Assembly (NCBI GenBank): GCA_949710005.1
Contig: OX453272.1
Span: forward strand, 1,395,696-1,459,695
Source: Ricordea florida
Lineage: Eukaryota; Cnidaria; Anthozoa; Corallimorpharia; Ricordeidae
Length of the DNA stretch: 64,000 nt
Reading direction: 5' to 3'
A program made the translations under genes and the position numbers. This document shows positions 53,984 through 64,000 of the stretch, piece after piece. Within the stretch, counting starts at the first letter, position 1, and the number at the start of each line of letters is the position of its first letter. Below the pieces are notes generated by a model. The model saw only the letters and a list, made by a program, of their open reading frames with translations. It was not told the origin of the DNA and made no database searches.

Positions 53984-54856
53984 AAATAGCGGGCGTCTAG
54001 TAAAAACTCAGTTAATATTAAAATACTAGAAATATGACTCCCGCGAAACCTCGCCGAGCTAGTTTTTGAAGAACTCGAAATGGTTTTACCTTTAATGGCC
54101 AAATCCCCAAATCGACGATAGCATTTTAGTTGCTTGCTACTAAAACAATTTGACCACTTGTTACGCGTGATGACGTAGTCAGCCAGCGTATAAAATTCGG
54201 TAGCGCATTCCTTTCGTCGTCTTGGGAGTCAAAAATTGCCTTGCTTTTTTAACTTTCCCGTATCCCGAGCCCGTCCCGAAAAAATTGTGTGATTTTTATT
54301 GGCTGTAACTCCGAATCACGTGCAAGTCAGGTTGTGGATATCCATGATCGCACAATGAGTAAAAAACATACTGCGTCAGCAATTTTAAACCAAAACATCG
54401 CGCGTAAACGCCTTCAGGCGTCTTCTTGTTGTCGCTACGTTTCGCCATGAGATAAATAGCAAATGAGACGCGAAGCACCAAGTTGATTACCGAATCCCAT
54501 GGGTTCGAATCCCGTTCAGGCCTGAGTTTTTTTTTTTCAGGCGTTAATTTCACAGCTGCTTAAGTTGTGCACAAAACTGCGATGATCAATTAATGTCATT
54601 ACATATTACTCCGCAGTTCAATTATATGGTCTTTCATATATTCATTTGCATCATTGATTACCGACTCGTAGAAAACTCACAGAAACTTTGTTTCACACGC
54701 CTAGCATTGAGTTGCAGCTAATGTTGCCTGTTTTGGAAAAGAGCGGCCTTGAGAAAAATGGACGGGAAATTACGGTAGCATAGTTTTTTACCTTTATTAA
54801 AATTAACATTTTAGAATATACTTTTCTCAACAAGTCAACAATGTATATAATTTTAC

Positions 54857-55114
54857 CTTGATCGCGTTCTCTTTTCTTGCTTGGAAGATGAGCTCTCTTC
54901 TTTATCGCAGAAGCCACTTTGTGAGTCATCTGCTTCTCTGTGCGGTGTCCACTTTCACCGTCCTCACTTTCACAGTTTGTTTCAACACTGTCACTTGACC
55001 AACGCGCTCCCTGCCTCAGTGACTCGATTTTTAAAAGGGATGTTTTTCGCTTTGTGATTTTGTGTTTGTCTGGTAAGAGGTATGCCTTTACGTAGAGATG
55101 TGTTATGTTGTGGT
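54857..55114 (-). CDS. C2-domain protein gene, first half of the C2 domain
   Basis: A 258-bp exon after an excellent acceptor (gatttctttgcag) and before donor gtaaaattat, minus strand. It encodes HNITHLYVKAYLLPDKHKIT followed by KRKTSLLK, the classical central strand of synaptotagmin-like C2 domains, then a long Ser/Glu/Lys-rich insertion of about 50 residues before the domain resumes in the next exon. Upstream exons are not found; they may lie beyond element 2 or the window. An alternative start at 55202 without the acceptor is possible but less likely. Confidence 0.65.
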
Positions 55115-56339
55115 CTGCAAAGAAATCAGAATTAATAATTGAAAATTTAGGTCTTGCCGTATCAATACAGTTCTTAGCAATTGTGTGAGTCTCTTCGGAC
55201 ATTATAGGGAGTTCGAAAGTCTTCGGAAATCTTTGAAAGTTGATGGTACGTTTACGGAAATCACTTCATTGCTGGACTAAGATCCCACGTATTTGGCTTA
55301 GAAAAAGTTGGCAGGTCAGAAACAATGGAAGAGAGTGACAGTAAAGATACACCAGAGATAAATATTAGGTTATAAAAAATAAACACTTAACACATTCGCC
55401 GGTAAATACCAGTAGCGCGGCACGTATTCAAATGGTTACGCCGGTCTTAACCCGCCATAATATGTAGTGCAGATATTTGATTCTTTCCCTGCCCTCCTTT
55501 AGTGGTTTTCAGTGTTTTGCTGCTATAAAGACTAATTAGGGAAGAAATAAACCGATCATTTGGAGCCCTTTGCGCAGAATTTGACAGGTGATGAACAGCT
55601 CTACCACCTACACACTGTTCTAGCTCTCTCACTGCAAAGATCTAAGTACGAAGCATCAGGTCGGTAATTGTAACTCCTTAAGTTACCTTCATTACTTCAA
55701 ACCAGCATAGCATCAACTATGTCTGATAGTCCATCTGTTTGCAATGTGTACTTTTCTAGTGAATGAGATAATCCTGCTTTTCCTTACACTTACGTTGCCC
55801 CATTATCCTTGACTTGACAAATTTTTAAAATTCTCATAACTTGTTGGCTTGATAGAGTATTGCTCTTGCATCAGGAGTATTTACACAGTGATCATTACTG
55901 GGAGTCAATACTACCAACTGTACATACCTACAGGTAACTTCAAGTCCCTCAACTCCCAAACAATAATCTTGAGTGATGGAAAGCATTTGTTGAACTCAAA
56001 AGATACATTCATTTCACCAGGACCTGTAACACAAAGTCAGACACTGATGGAACTCAAGTAGACACTTTTAAAGTTCAAAACTTTAGGTGGCTCTGAATCA
56101 ACAAAAAAGATGCATGGTATTACAGCGTAATATTTATTTGATAACATTCTCATTAAGAAAAGCCGAGGTTTGCCTTGTTGTTTTTGTGTTATATGTTGTA
56201 ATCTCTAAAATGAAATGTGTTTTCAAGGGGGTATAATTTTGCTAATTTGGTATTAAACCAGTCTGGAAACTCTTCATCAACAACAACTTGAACAAAATTT
56301 ATTTCTCCTGGATTTTTATTATGTGTTTACAGTAATTCA
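55115..56339. other. Non-coding stretch upstream of the C2 exons
   Basis: No supported exon. It separates the C2-domain gene from element 2. Confidence 0.4.
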
Positions 56340-56410
56340 TACCTGCCAACCCCTGGTGTAAAAAAACCTGGAGAAGTAGTTTGTAGGAGTATTTATCCCC
56401 GGATTTTCAT

Positions 56411-56535
56411 TTTATCAGAGATTTGTCAGAGATTTTATCAGAGATTTTTTCTAGTATAATAAAAGTATCGGCAGTACGGAAAATTTAATCAGAGATTTAT
56501 CAAGGATTTTATCAGAGATTTTATAGGGAAATAAA
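56411..56535 (+). repeat. Short direct repeats at the left end of element 2
   Basis: TTTTATCAGAGATTT and close variants occur about six times (two clusters, 56421-56450 and 56487-56530). This is the position equivalent to the tandem repeats in the TIR of element 1, with unrelated sequence. Confidence 0.75.
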
Positions 56536-56576
56536 AAAATAAAATAAAAAATAAAAATAAAAAAATTGAAATGTGA

Positions 56577-56585
56577 TTTAAAGAT
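56577..56585 (+). promoter_or_regulatory. TTTAAAGAT box before the element 2 polymerase
   Basis: 32 bases upstream of the ATG at 56609; same box and spacing as the genes of element 1. Confidence 0.6.
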
Positions 56586-56608
56586 ATAAAAAAATTTAGT
56601 AATTACAA

Positions 56609-59600
56609 ATGGAACAACTGCAAAAACTGAATGTTAAACAATTGTATGAACTTGCTCAAGTGTTTGAAATTAAAGGGCGGTCTAAAATACATCGTAGAGA
56701 CCCACTTATCGAAGCATTGAATAATATTCCAGAACTTATGGAAATGTTACGTAATCTTCATAATACCCTATCAAACTCAGAACTTATGGAAGCGTTGCGT
56801 AATCCTACTCAAACCACACCAACTCAATACGCAAAACTAAATTTTATTGATGATGATCCAAAAATACTAGAATCAGAAGATGAGGACTGGGAAAAAATTA
56901 AACAAAATACAAAATCTCGTAAGGGGCAAAAAAAGTATCATCGTGAAAAAAGCCAAGAAAGAAATATGAAACAACCAAAACCTGAAACTCTGAAGGAAAG
57001 ACCTATTACTACCCTTAGAAAAAATATTCCAAAAAGAAAACTCGCACCTAATTTTATGAATGGAGAAAGAAATTATGAAAAGGAGGGTGGAAATCCAAAA
57101 ACAAAACCCAACCTTAGAAAAAATATTCCAAAAAGAAAACTCGCACCTAATTTTATAAAACCCAAAAAACCATCAAACAAAACTTTAAATTGGGGGGATT
57201 ATTCATTTAAGGTAATGGATAAAGATGAGTTTTCCAAAAAGCTTGCAGATTTAACCAATGAAAATATCATAAAACTTACTAATAACAAACAACCACAACC
57301 AAAAAGAAAGGTGAATATATCTGATAGTGTGAGAGATGAATTGATTGAAAAAGCTGAACAAAACAGACGACGAAGAACAACAAAACTTAGAATATTGCCA
57401 ATAAGACGACCTATAATCGTAATTAATCGTCAAAATGAGAATGAAAGAGGTGAAAATGTTATTGAAGTTAGAGAAGATCTAAATAATAACTTATCAGAAA
57501 GGATTTATAATAGACTAGAACCATACATAGAAATGCGCTCAAAAATTGTTTTCGGTTTCAGCGCTGAAGTTTATAGAGGAAACAGAGAAATAGCCCAACA
57601 CAACACCACATTTTTAGGAGAGGGGACTTTTACAAGTTTAGACGAAATAAGAAATTATATAGAGAGGTGTGAAGCAAAAAGGCTAGATTTAGAGAATCTT
57701 GAAGCATGGGGTCAAGCATACTTACCGCCATCAGAGATAAAAGAAACAAAAGGTGTATACCAAGGTAAAGTTGAGTTTATTAATGTGACAGTAAAAGTTA
57801 TTCACAGCAACGAGCCTTTAATGGGGTGTGGACCATTACCAGATTGGCTACGTAACAGAAAATGTATTCACGCCCTCGATGATAAGAACGATAATCTATG
57901 TGTATGGAGGTGTCTAGCTGTTTACATGAACTATAGGGATGAAAAAAATAGACCTGCTGAGGATACCACAAGAAAAGCACTGAAAATGGCTAGAGATTTT
58001 TATGATAACCAAAAATTGAAACCTTCAGACGTTAGGGAGACTAAACTTGTTGATTTTGAGGGTATTGCTAAGATGTTTTCTATTAACATACGTTTATATG
58101 AACCAAAAGAAGAAAACCAAAACGTTTGGAAATTAGTGTTCGTAAAAAACCAGTTCAAAATTAATTTACCATGTGTAGATATAGGACTTTATGAAGGTCA
58201 CTGTTTTTACATTAAGGATATAGAGATGCTAACCAAACTATGGGAATGTTCTGGATGTCACCAAAGATTTACTAGACATGATAATTATAACAGACACGTT
58301 ACACAAGAAAGTTGTACAGGAGGAAAAACAGAAGTAATATGTAATGGTGAAAAGTTAAAACACATCATGAACAGCTCTGAAAAGGTGTTTTATGGGGGTA
58401 ATACACAATTTAGCTATACCGGGTGCCGATGGATCGAAGAACAGTCTAAGATTATAGGTAAACATATTCATCACGCTCAATGTGGTCATGGTGGTGAGAG
58501 GTTTGTGCTGATTAATAAAAAAGAAATTTTGGTTGATGGATACGAGCCGGAGACTAATACAGTTTATCAATACTATGGATGTAAATGGCACGGATGCCCA
58601 TGTTCAAGTGAAGATAAAATTAAATATAATGAAACCCTGAAAAGGGAACAGACGATAAAAGACTTGGGTTATAATGTAGTATCAGTTTGGGAGTGTGAAA
58701 AACCTAAATTAAGCGATATATGGTTTAAAAAGGAATTTATACAATTCCCATATTTTATTGTTTACGATTTTGAAGCATTGCTATACAAACTTTATGAACA
58801 GATAACTGGTGATTTAATTTTCACTCATAATCATATTCCAGTTAGTGTTGCCATAATCGACAATTTAACAAACAAACCTATTTTTCTCGAAAATTCAAAA
58901 CCTGATGAGCTTATAAAAGACTTTATCACAAATTTAGAAAAACAAAGGAAAATGATTGTTGAAAAAGTTAAAAAAGAACACCCACTACCTGATCAAGATT
59001 CTATTCCAAAGAAAGTTTTAGAAGAGTATGAAAAATGGTGTAACCAAGTTCCTGTTTTAGGGTTCAATAGCGGAAAGTATGCATGATATCAATATGATAA
59101 AAAGACATTTTATAAAGCACATGACCGATCAAACTAAAGAGATGTTTGTTGCAAAGAAAGAGAATAAATATATGTTTTTGGCAACCGACCATTTCAAATT
59201 CCTGGATGTAATGTCGTACTTGGGCCCCGGACTTTCTTTTGATAAGTGGTGTAAAGCAAACAACTGTGAAGCTCAAAAACTTGTGCTTCCTTATGAGTGG
59301 TTGGATAGTTATGATAAGCTTTCTCACATAGGTCCTGTTGAATATGAAGCCTTTTACTCAAGCCTACACCAGAAAATAACAATATCCTTCGAAGAATATG
59401 AAGAATTTAAGATTGAATTTAAAAAGAGAGGTTGTGTTACCATGATGGATTGGTTGAAAGAGTATAACTTACATGATGTTATTCCTTTCAAAGAAGCTTT
59501 GGAAAAAACACGGGCGATGTATTATCCAGATGAAATTGATGTATTAAAAGATGCTGTTTCTATCCCAGGTGTCTCAATGAAGTATGTTTTAAATAAATAT

Positions 59601-61283
59601 CAAAAAATGAAAAAGAAAGACGAGCCTGCTCTATATAACCCCGGTCAACACTGCTTTCATAGATGTAATAAAATTTGTAATAACATGTTTTGTAAAAAAT
59701 GCCACAAGATAATGAAAGATTGTACATGCGACAAAAACAAGATTTATAAACTCTTGAAAACTGGTATGGTTGGAGGACCGAGTATTGTGTTTATTCGGTA
59801 TGCAGAGGTGGGTAAAACAAAGATTCGCCCCCATAAATATAAATTTCCTAAAAATTGTGTGTGTGTTGTTGGTTATGATGCAAACGGGTTATATCTATAC
59901 TGTGTGGGTCAAGAAATGCCATGTGGTAAAGAACAATATATTGGGGTTGAAAATCCAACAGATCCTGAATATATTAAGAAGATTTGTGATGATATTCTCA
60001 CTAACAAACTTTTTGGATTTTGTCAAGTGGATATCAATGTTCCAGAAAACCTCAAAGAAAAATTTGAAGAGTTCTCTCCGCTATTTATTGTAGACAGTGT
60101 TTCTGAAGATCTAGTACCGGAACATATGAAAGAATATCAAAAAGCTACAGGAAGAAAACCCCTAAAAGATAATAAAAAATTGCTTGGCGTTACTAAGACA
60201 AAGAAGATATTGTTATATACACCCCTAATTAAATGGTATCTTAATCATGGTTTAGAGGTTACAGCTATACATCAGATTTTGAAATATAAGCCAGGAAGAC
60301 CTTTTAAATGGTTTCCGGAAGAAGTTAGTAATGCACGAAGGGATGGTGATATTGAGGTTATGCTAGAAAAGTTAAGTAAAGCTTTTGATGAAAACAAAAT
60401 TGATGATGTCGTAACCATTACTAATGAATTAAATCAATTCCCTGATATATTAACATTTATTGAAGAGAACAAAGACATTAAAGTGTTGGTTGAAAAACTA
60501 AAACCAAAGTATAAAGGTTGTAAAGAATTGGGTGATACTTTCAAACTAAAAGGAAATGCATTCTATGAAAAAATGATAGAAGATAAAGAAAAACACAAGA
60601 ACACAAGTTATACTCAAGATGAGAAGAAGGTTGATAGAGACTTTCGAGATCCGTTTTTTGATGATCTGACAGAAATAAATGAAACATTTGAAATAGTAAA
60701 ACGAAAACGTAAGGTAAACATAGATCGCCCTTATCAATGTGGTATCGCGGTATATCAATTAGCTAAACTTCGTATGTTGGAATTTTATTATGATTTTCTT
60801 GATAAATATGTAGATAGAAAGGATTTTGAACTAATCCAAATGGACACTGATAGTTTTTACATGGCCCTTTCAGATGAAAACTTGGATAATATTATAAAAC
60901 CTGAAATGCAAAAAGAATACTTTAATGGAGGAAAAGAAAAATTCCTGTCAACCTCGAAATACCACGACAAGACCCCAGGCCTGTTCAAGAAAGAGTTTGA
61001 AGGAATAAGAATGATTGCACTTTCACCAAAATGTTATTACGCCGAAGATGAGAATGGGAAAACAAAGTTTAGTTGCAAAGGAACCATCCAAAATCAAAAC
61101 AATATGACATGGGATCGATACTATGAAGCTTTGAACGGGTCAATGGATATGGCACAAAATACTGGCTTTAGAGTAAACAAAAATCAAATTGTGACATATA
61201 ACCAAATTAAAAAAGGATTGAACGCGTATTATGATAAACGAATAGTTGCAGAAGATGGAATTCACACAAGGCCTTTGTATTAA
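56609..61283 (+). pseudogene. polB: Family B DNA polymerase of a second lineage, one frame break (element 2)
   Basis: Two overlapping frames, 56609-59086 and 59079-61283, together cover a polymerase. First part: SAP/HeH-like N-terminus (1-38); a 14-residue basic segment present twice (LRKNIPKRKLAPNF); an OTU/papain-like region with Cys431 in DNLCVWRC and His531 in YEGHCFYI; a zinc-finger-like CSGC...H...C; a restriction/Vsr-like nuclease region (about 640-700; YYGCKWHGCPC, VVSVWECE); exonuclease motif DFE near 719. Second part: Cys-rich CKKC region, polymerase motif A YDANGLYLY, motif C DTDS. The motif B area reads GNAFYEK, unlike the usual NSxYG. The break lies at the exonuclease II motif, with an apparent 4-base gain (GCAT, 59081-59084). 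There is no internal stop otherwise. It shares little sequence with the polymerase of element 1 beyond the family motifs and the N-terminus. Confidence 0.85.
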
Positions 61284-61284
61284 C

Positions 61285-62317
61285 TCATTTCAAAACTGAA
61301 TCAGGCGGCAACTCAGTATCATAAGGCACAACCTGTAACTCTTCCCTTACAAAACCACGTCTTGGTCCATCTAATAAATAATACAAAACTGGCTGATTAG
61401 ATGAAACACCACTCCTAGAAATATAATAAACCTGAATACTCCAAATGGGATCTGTAGCTCGATCGTCTTCTTTCACCACCCTCAAGCTCACCAGGAGTAA
61501 GTAAGTATCTAACCCTAACCTCAAGCGGTAACCTAACCTCATCAAGTCCAACAACTCGATTATACTTTTTTGGTTTGATATCAACCTCTTTCAGTTTTAT
61601 AGCATCATCAGGTTCTTTACCAGTTAATCTAGTTGGTGTACTATTCAAAGTTTTCAAAATAGCTGGTAATCGTTTCACCCATACTCTAGATCTTTCATCA
61701 CCCTTTCGTTCCTCAGTCATTTCTTGTGCATATTGATGACTAAATAATCGTTCACTTAATGTTCTATTTGCTCTTTCCACAAATGCTTGAGCTCTATGGT
61801 TTCCAGCTTCACTTCTTTGGATGTTTACATTATGTCTATCCATAAGTTTTGTTACTTCACCCATAAATTCTCTTCCAGGATCAACAATTAATGTTTTAGG
61901 ATATTTTATTTTTCTGGAATATATTTTTTCAAAAGCTTTAGATATCTCATGAGTTTCTTTTGAGGTTAATGGTTCAGCATCTTTGTATCTCGAGGCTATA
62001 TCAACTACAACCAGAGCATATCGATATGTTTTTCTTCCAACTCTATCATGTGGTAAAAATAATAAATCTGCTTGGTGAATCATATTAGGTTTATCCACAG
62101 TCCAGTGGGGTCTAGGAATATACTTTGGAGCTGGTAGATAGATTTGCCATAGAGCCTGTTTCTCAAGCCATCTTTTAGCCTCATCTTCACTAACTTTTGC
62201 TTTCTCAGCTAATTTAGGAATTGCAGAATATCCTTTCCAATAACCAAAAGTTGAATAATATATTTTTGAAAACTTCGGCGTAGCCGGCCCACTTCGGGAT
62301 ATTTTTTCGTTACTCAT
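61285..62317 (-). pseudogene. int: Retroviral-type integrase with a frame break (element 2)
   Basis: Closely similar to the element 1 integrase along its whole length, with the Asp, Asp and Glu of the core visible (HQADLLFLP, IVDPGREF, FVERANR). Compared with 33650-34702 it has four extra bases (GATC within 61459-61465), which shift the frame just before the chromo-like C-terminal part; the catalytic core comes before the break. The 3' end stops 1 base short of the polymerase stop, so the antisense overlap seen in element 1 is absent. Confidence 0.88.
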
Positions 62318-62355
62318 TTAAAGATTACCCCCCCCCCCCTTCCTTAAAATAAAAT
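62317..62355. promoter_or_regulatory. Bidirectional promoter region of element 2 with a C12 tract
   Basis: TTTAAAGAT (62317-62325) as in element 1, then a run of 12 C (62328-62339) that element 1 lacks, then the capsid ATG 39 bases from the box. Confidence 0.6.
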
Positions 62356-63610
62356 ATGTCGCAAACTATATCTGAAAAAATTAACCCAAACAGGATTCCA
62401 AGAGAGCCACTAGGTTTGAAAGCGGAATCAATATTGAATAGAATTACACTAAATCCATCATCTGCAAATTTTGGAGAAACATTATATATAAATATTCCAA
62501 AACTTTCGGGGAATTTAGTGATTGTACCAGGAAGTGTATCTCTAGTATTTAACTTAACTGTTTATGGTCATGAAGATAACACCCTCGTGAATAATGTTGG
62601 TAGTAACCTTGTATCCAGATTAAGGGTTCTTTTTGGAGGTGAAACACTACAGGATACTCAAAGATACGATCTATTTCAAACCTACCATGACTTATTCTTA
62701 ACGGATGAAGAACGTGAGGATAGATTAAAACAAGGTATTTCTTCTGAAAACATGAGGAAGCTCAGGACAAATGCGGGTGATAAGGTAGACACAGATGCAA
62801 AGGAAGTAGCTCTTGCAGTAGTACACAATACCAAGTACCATATCCCACTAAATCATCCTATTCTCAACAATCACGGGGTTTTCTATCCAAAAGCTTTAGA
62901 TCATGCAACTAATATTTGAGATTACACTTGCTCCAGTTCACGATATTGTTGTTTATTCTGACACAACCAAGCCACCAACTTACAAAATCACAAACCTTGA
63001 GTTGGAATATTCTTGCATATCAAGCGAATACTTAGCTCGTGAGGCACAGGCAGCTTATCAGGTTGGTAAAGGATTCTTTTATGAAAATGTCACTCTACAC
63101 AAAACTTTCACCATATCCAGACCTACTGATAGTGTTATAAACCAGCATATTAATCTACCTAGAAGGTCAATTACGGGGATATTATGTTTGTTTACATTAC
63201 CATATGGTGGAGGAGCACGAGATTCAGAGAATTTTTTCAATCCCGGTATCACCTCAATCAATATCGATGTTAATGGTGTACCAAACCGTTTCTACTCTAA
63301 GGGAATGGTGCCGTCAGACCTCTGGGAGTCAGTGAAGAAACGTTTCGGAAGAGATGGTGGTTCCTCGCTTCACTCGGTAAAGGAAAAGGATTTTTATGAT
63401 AATAAGTTTGCTCTGTGGATAGATTTGAGAACTCACCCAGATAATGGTATTCACGGAGGAGGTCTAGCCTTAAACAATGCACAAGATGGTGTAAAAATAG
63501 AAATGAAAAGAAATCTTAGTGGATCTGGTATTATGACCTGTTACATGTTTGTGGTAGCCGATGCTTTGATGGAGATCATGAATTCAAACTTACGCTCTAT
63601 AATGTACTGA
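62356..63610 (+). pseudogene. mcp: Putative major capsid protein with a frame break (element 2)
   Basis: Two frames, 62356-62919 and 62903-63610, align over their length with the element 1 capsid gene. A net gain of one base near 62905 (CATGCAA where element 1 has CATCAT) separates them. Apart from that break no stop codons occur, and the small length differences (for example an extra six codons around 63359-63380) keep frame, as in a gene that was under selection until recently. Confidence 0.85.
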
Positions 63611-63659
63611 ATGAGCGTAGCGAATGAGGTTTAAGATCAATCATGTATTAGTTAAAAAG

Positions 63660-64000
63660 ATGGAAGAATTACGAGATAAAATTCCTTTTCATTGTATTAT
63701 AACTGGTCCAACAAATTGTGAAAAGACAAAGTACATCATAGATCAGCTAAGAGGACCATTCCGAAAAGTTTTTGAATACATTGTTCTCATATGTCCAACT
63801 TTTTCTAAAAATAAAACCTATCATAATTTTGCTCGAGGAGATAAGCGTTTCTTTGTATTATCACCAGATGCTAGTAACGTTGATGAGATTAATGAATTGT
63901 TAACTGATTGTCAAACTTTGTTTTCCGGTACTAATACACTAATAATTTTAGACGATTGTGCTGTTTCGAATGATCTGAAGAAACGATCTAACAAGTTTAT
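63660..64000 (+). CDS. Packaging ATPase, partial, altered Walker A (element 2)
   Basis: The frame is open from the ATG at 63660 to the window end (113 codons) and nearly identical in residue sequence to the element 1 ATPase. Residue 21, the Gly before the Lys-Thr of the P-loop, is Glu (GPTNCEKT), encoded GAA where element 1 has GGG. The Walker B region TLIILDDCAV is unchanged. The upstream box is degenerate (GTTTAAGATC at about 63629). The change should weaken nucleotide binding; the rest of the gene lies beyond the window. Confidence 0.88.
   Translation, partial: MEELRDKIPFHCIITGPTNCEKTKYIIDQLRGPFRKVFEYIVLICPTFSKNKTYHNFARGDKRFFVLSPDASNVDEINELLTDCQTLFSGTNTLIILDDCAVSNDLKKRSNKF

Larger units (their letters stand above)
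56340..64000 (+). mobile_element. Polinton/Maverick-like element 2, left part, decaying
   Basis: Polymerase, integrase, capsid and ATPase genes in the same order and orientation as element 1, but the right end lies outside the window, so the TIR and exact left boundary cannot be fixed; the start given is approximate (CCTGCCAACC lies near it). Integrase, capsid and ATPase are very similar to element 1, whereas the polymerase is not. Each of the first three genes is broken once. Confidence 0.85.

Noticed and set aside
54296-54553. A minus-strand ORF with RPERDSNPWDS
   Set aside because: This is the antisense of a tRNA-type B box (GGGTTCGAATCCC at 54501-54513) next to a T tract, a well-known source of spurious peptides. 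I could not fold a full tRNA around it.

Overview
The window looks like nuclear DNA of an invertebrate animal, most likely a cnidarian (anthozoan). The evidence is two spliced host genes with GT-AG introns, AT-rich non-coding DNA, many small fold-back repeats, and two large DNA transposons of the Polinton/Maverick (virus-like) class. The phylum is inferred from overall style; no sequence search was possible.

Layout. (1) 987-7830, minus strand: a gene for a leucine-rich-repeat 7TM receptor (LGR/relaxin-receptor style), rebuilt from four exons that join in the same phase. (2) About 7.8-28.9 kb: mostly non-coding, with a ~106-bp satellite array, several fold-back elements, a perfect-looking long palindrome nearby in a receptor intron, one weak secreted-protein ORF and one tRNA-like sequence. 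(3) 28941-44494: a complete 15,554-bp Polinton-like element with 411-bp terminal inverted repeats (TIRs), flanked by a 5-bp duplication CACCG. (4) 44.5-51.7 kb: non-coding DNA with degenerate minisatellites and fold-backs. (5) 51668-55114, minus strand: the last three recognisable exons of a C2-domain protein gene. (6) About 56.34 kb to the window end: the left part of a second Polinton-like element, cut off by the window.

Element 1 carries a protein-primed type family B DNA polymerase, a retroviral-type integrase, a putative major capsid protein, an A32/FtsK-HerA-type packaging ATPase, a putative penton/minor capsid protein, six unrecognised proteins with membrane or coiled-coil character, a small protein with WHP..WC near its C-terminus, and a Cys/His-repeat protein. 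Almost every gene has a TYTAAARAT-like box about 30-37 bases before its start codon, which looks like a shared virus-type promoter. The polymerase at one end and the Cys/His-repeat protein at the other start just inside the two TIRs, and both begin with a similar SAP/HeH-like domain.

Element 2 has an integrase, capsid protein and ATPase closely similar to element 1, but its DNA polymerase belongs to a clearly different lineage with other accessory nuclease domains. This points to exchange of the replication module between related elements. Element 2 is decaying: polymerase, integrase and capsid genes each have a single lesion equal to +1 in frame, and the ATPase has a Gly-to-Glu change in its Walker A loop. 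No adenovirus-type maturation protease was recognised in element 1; for element 2 the right part is not visible.
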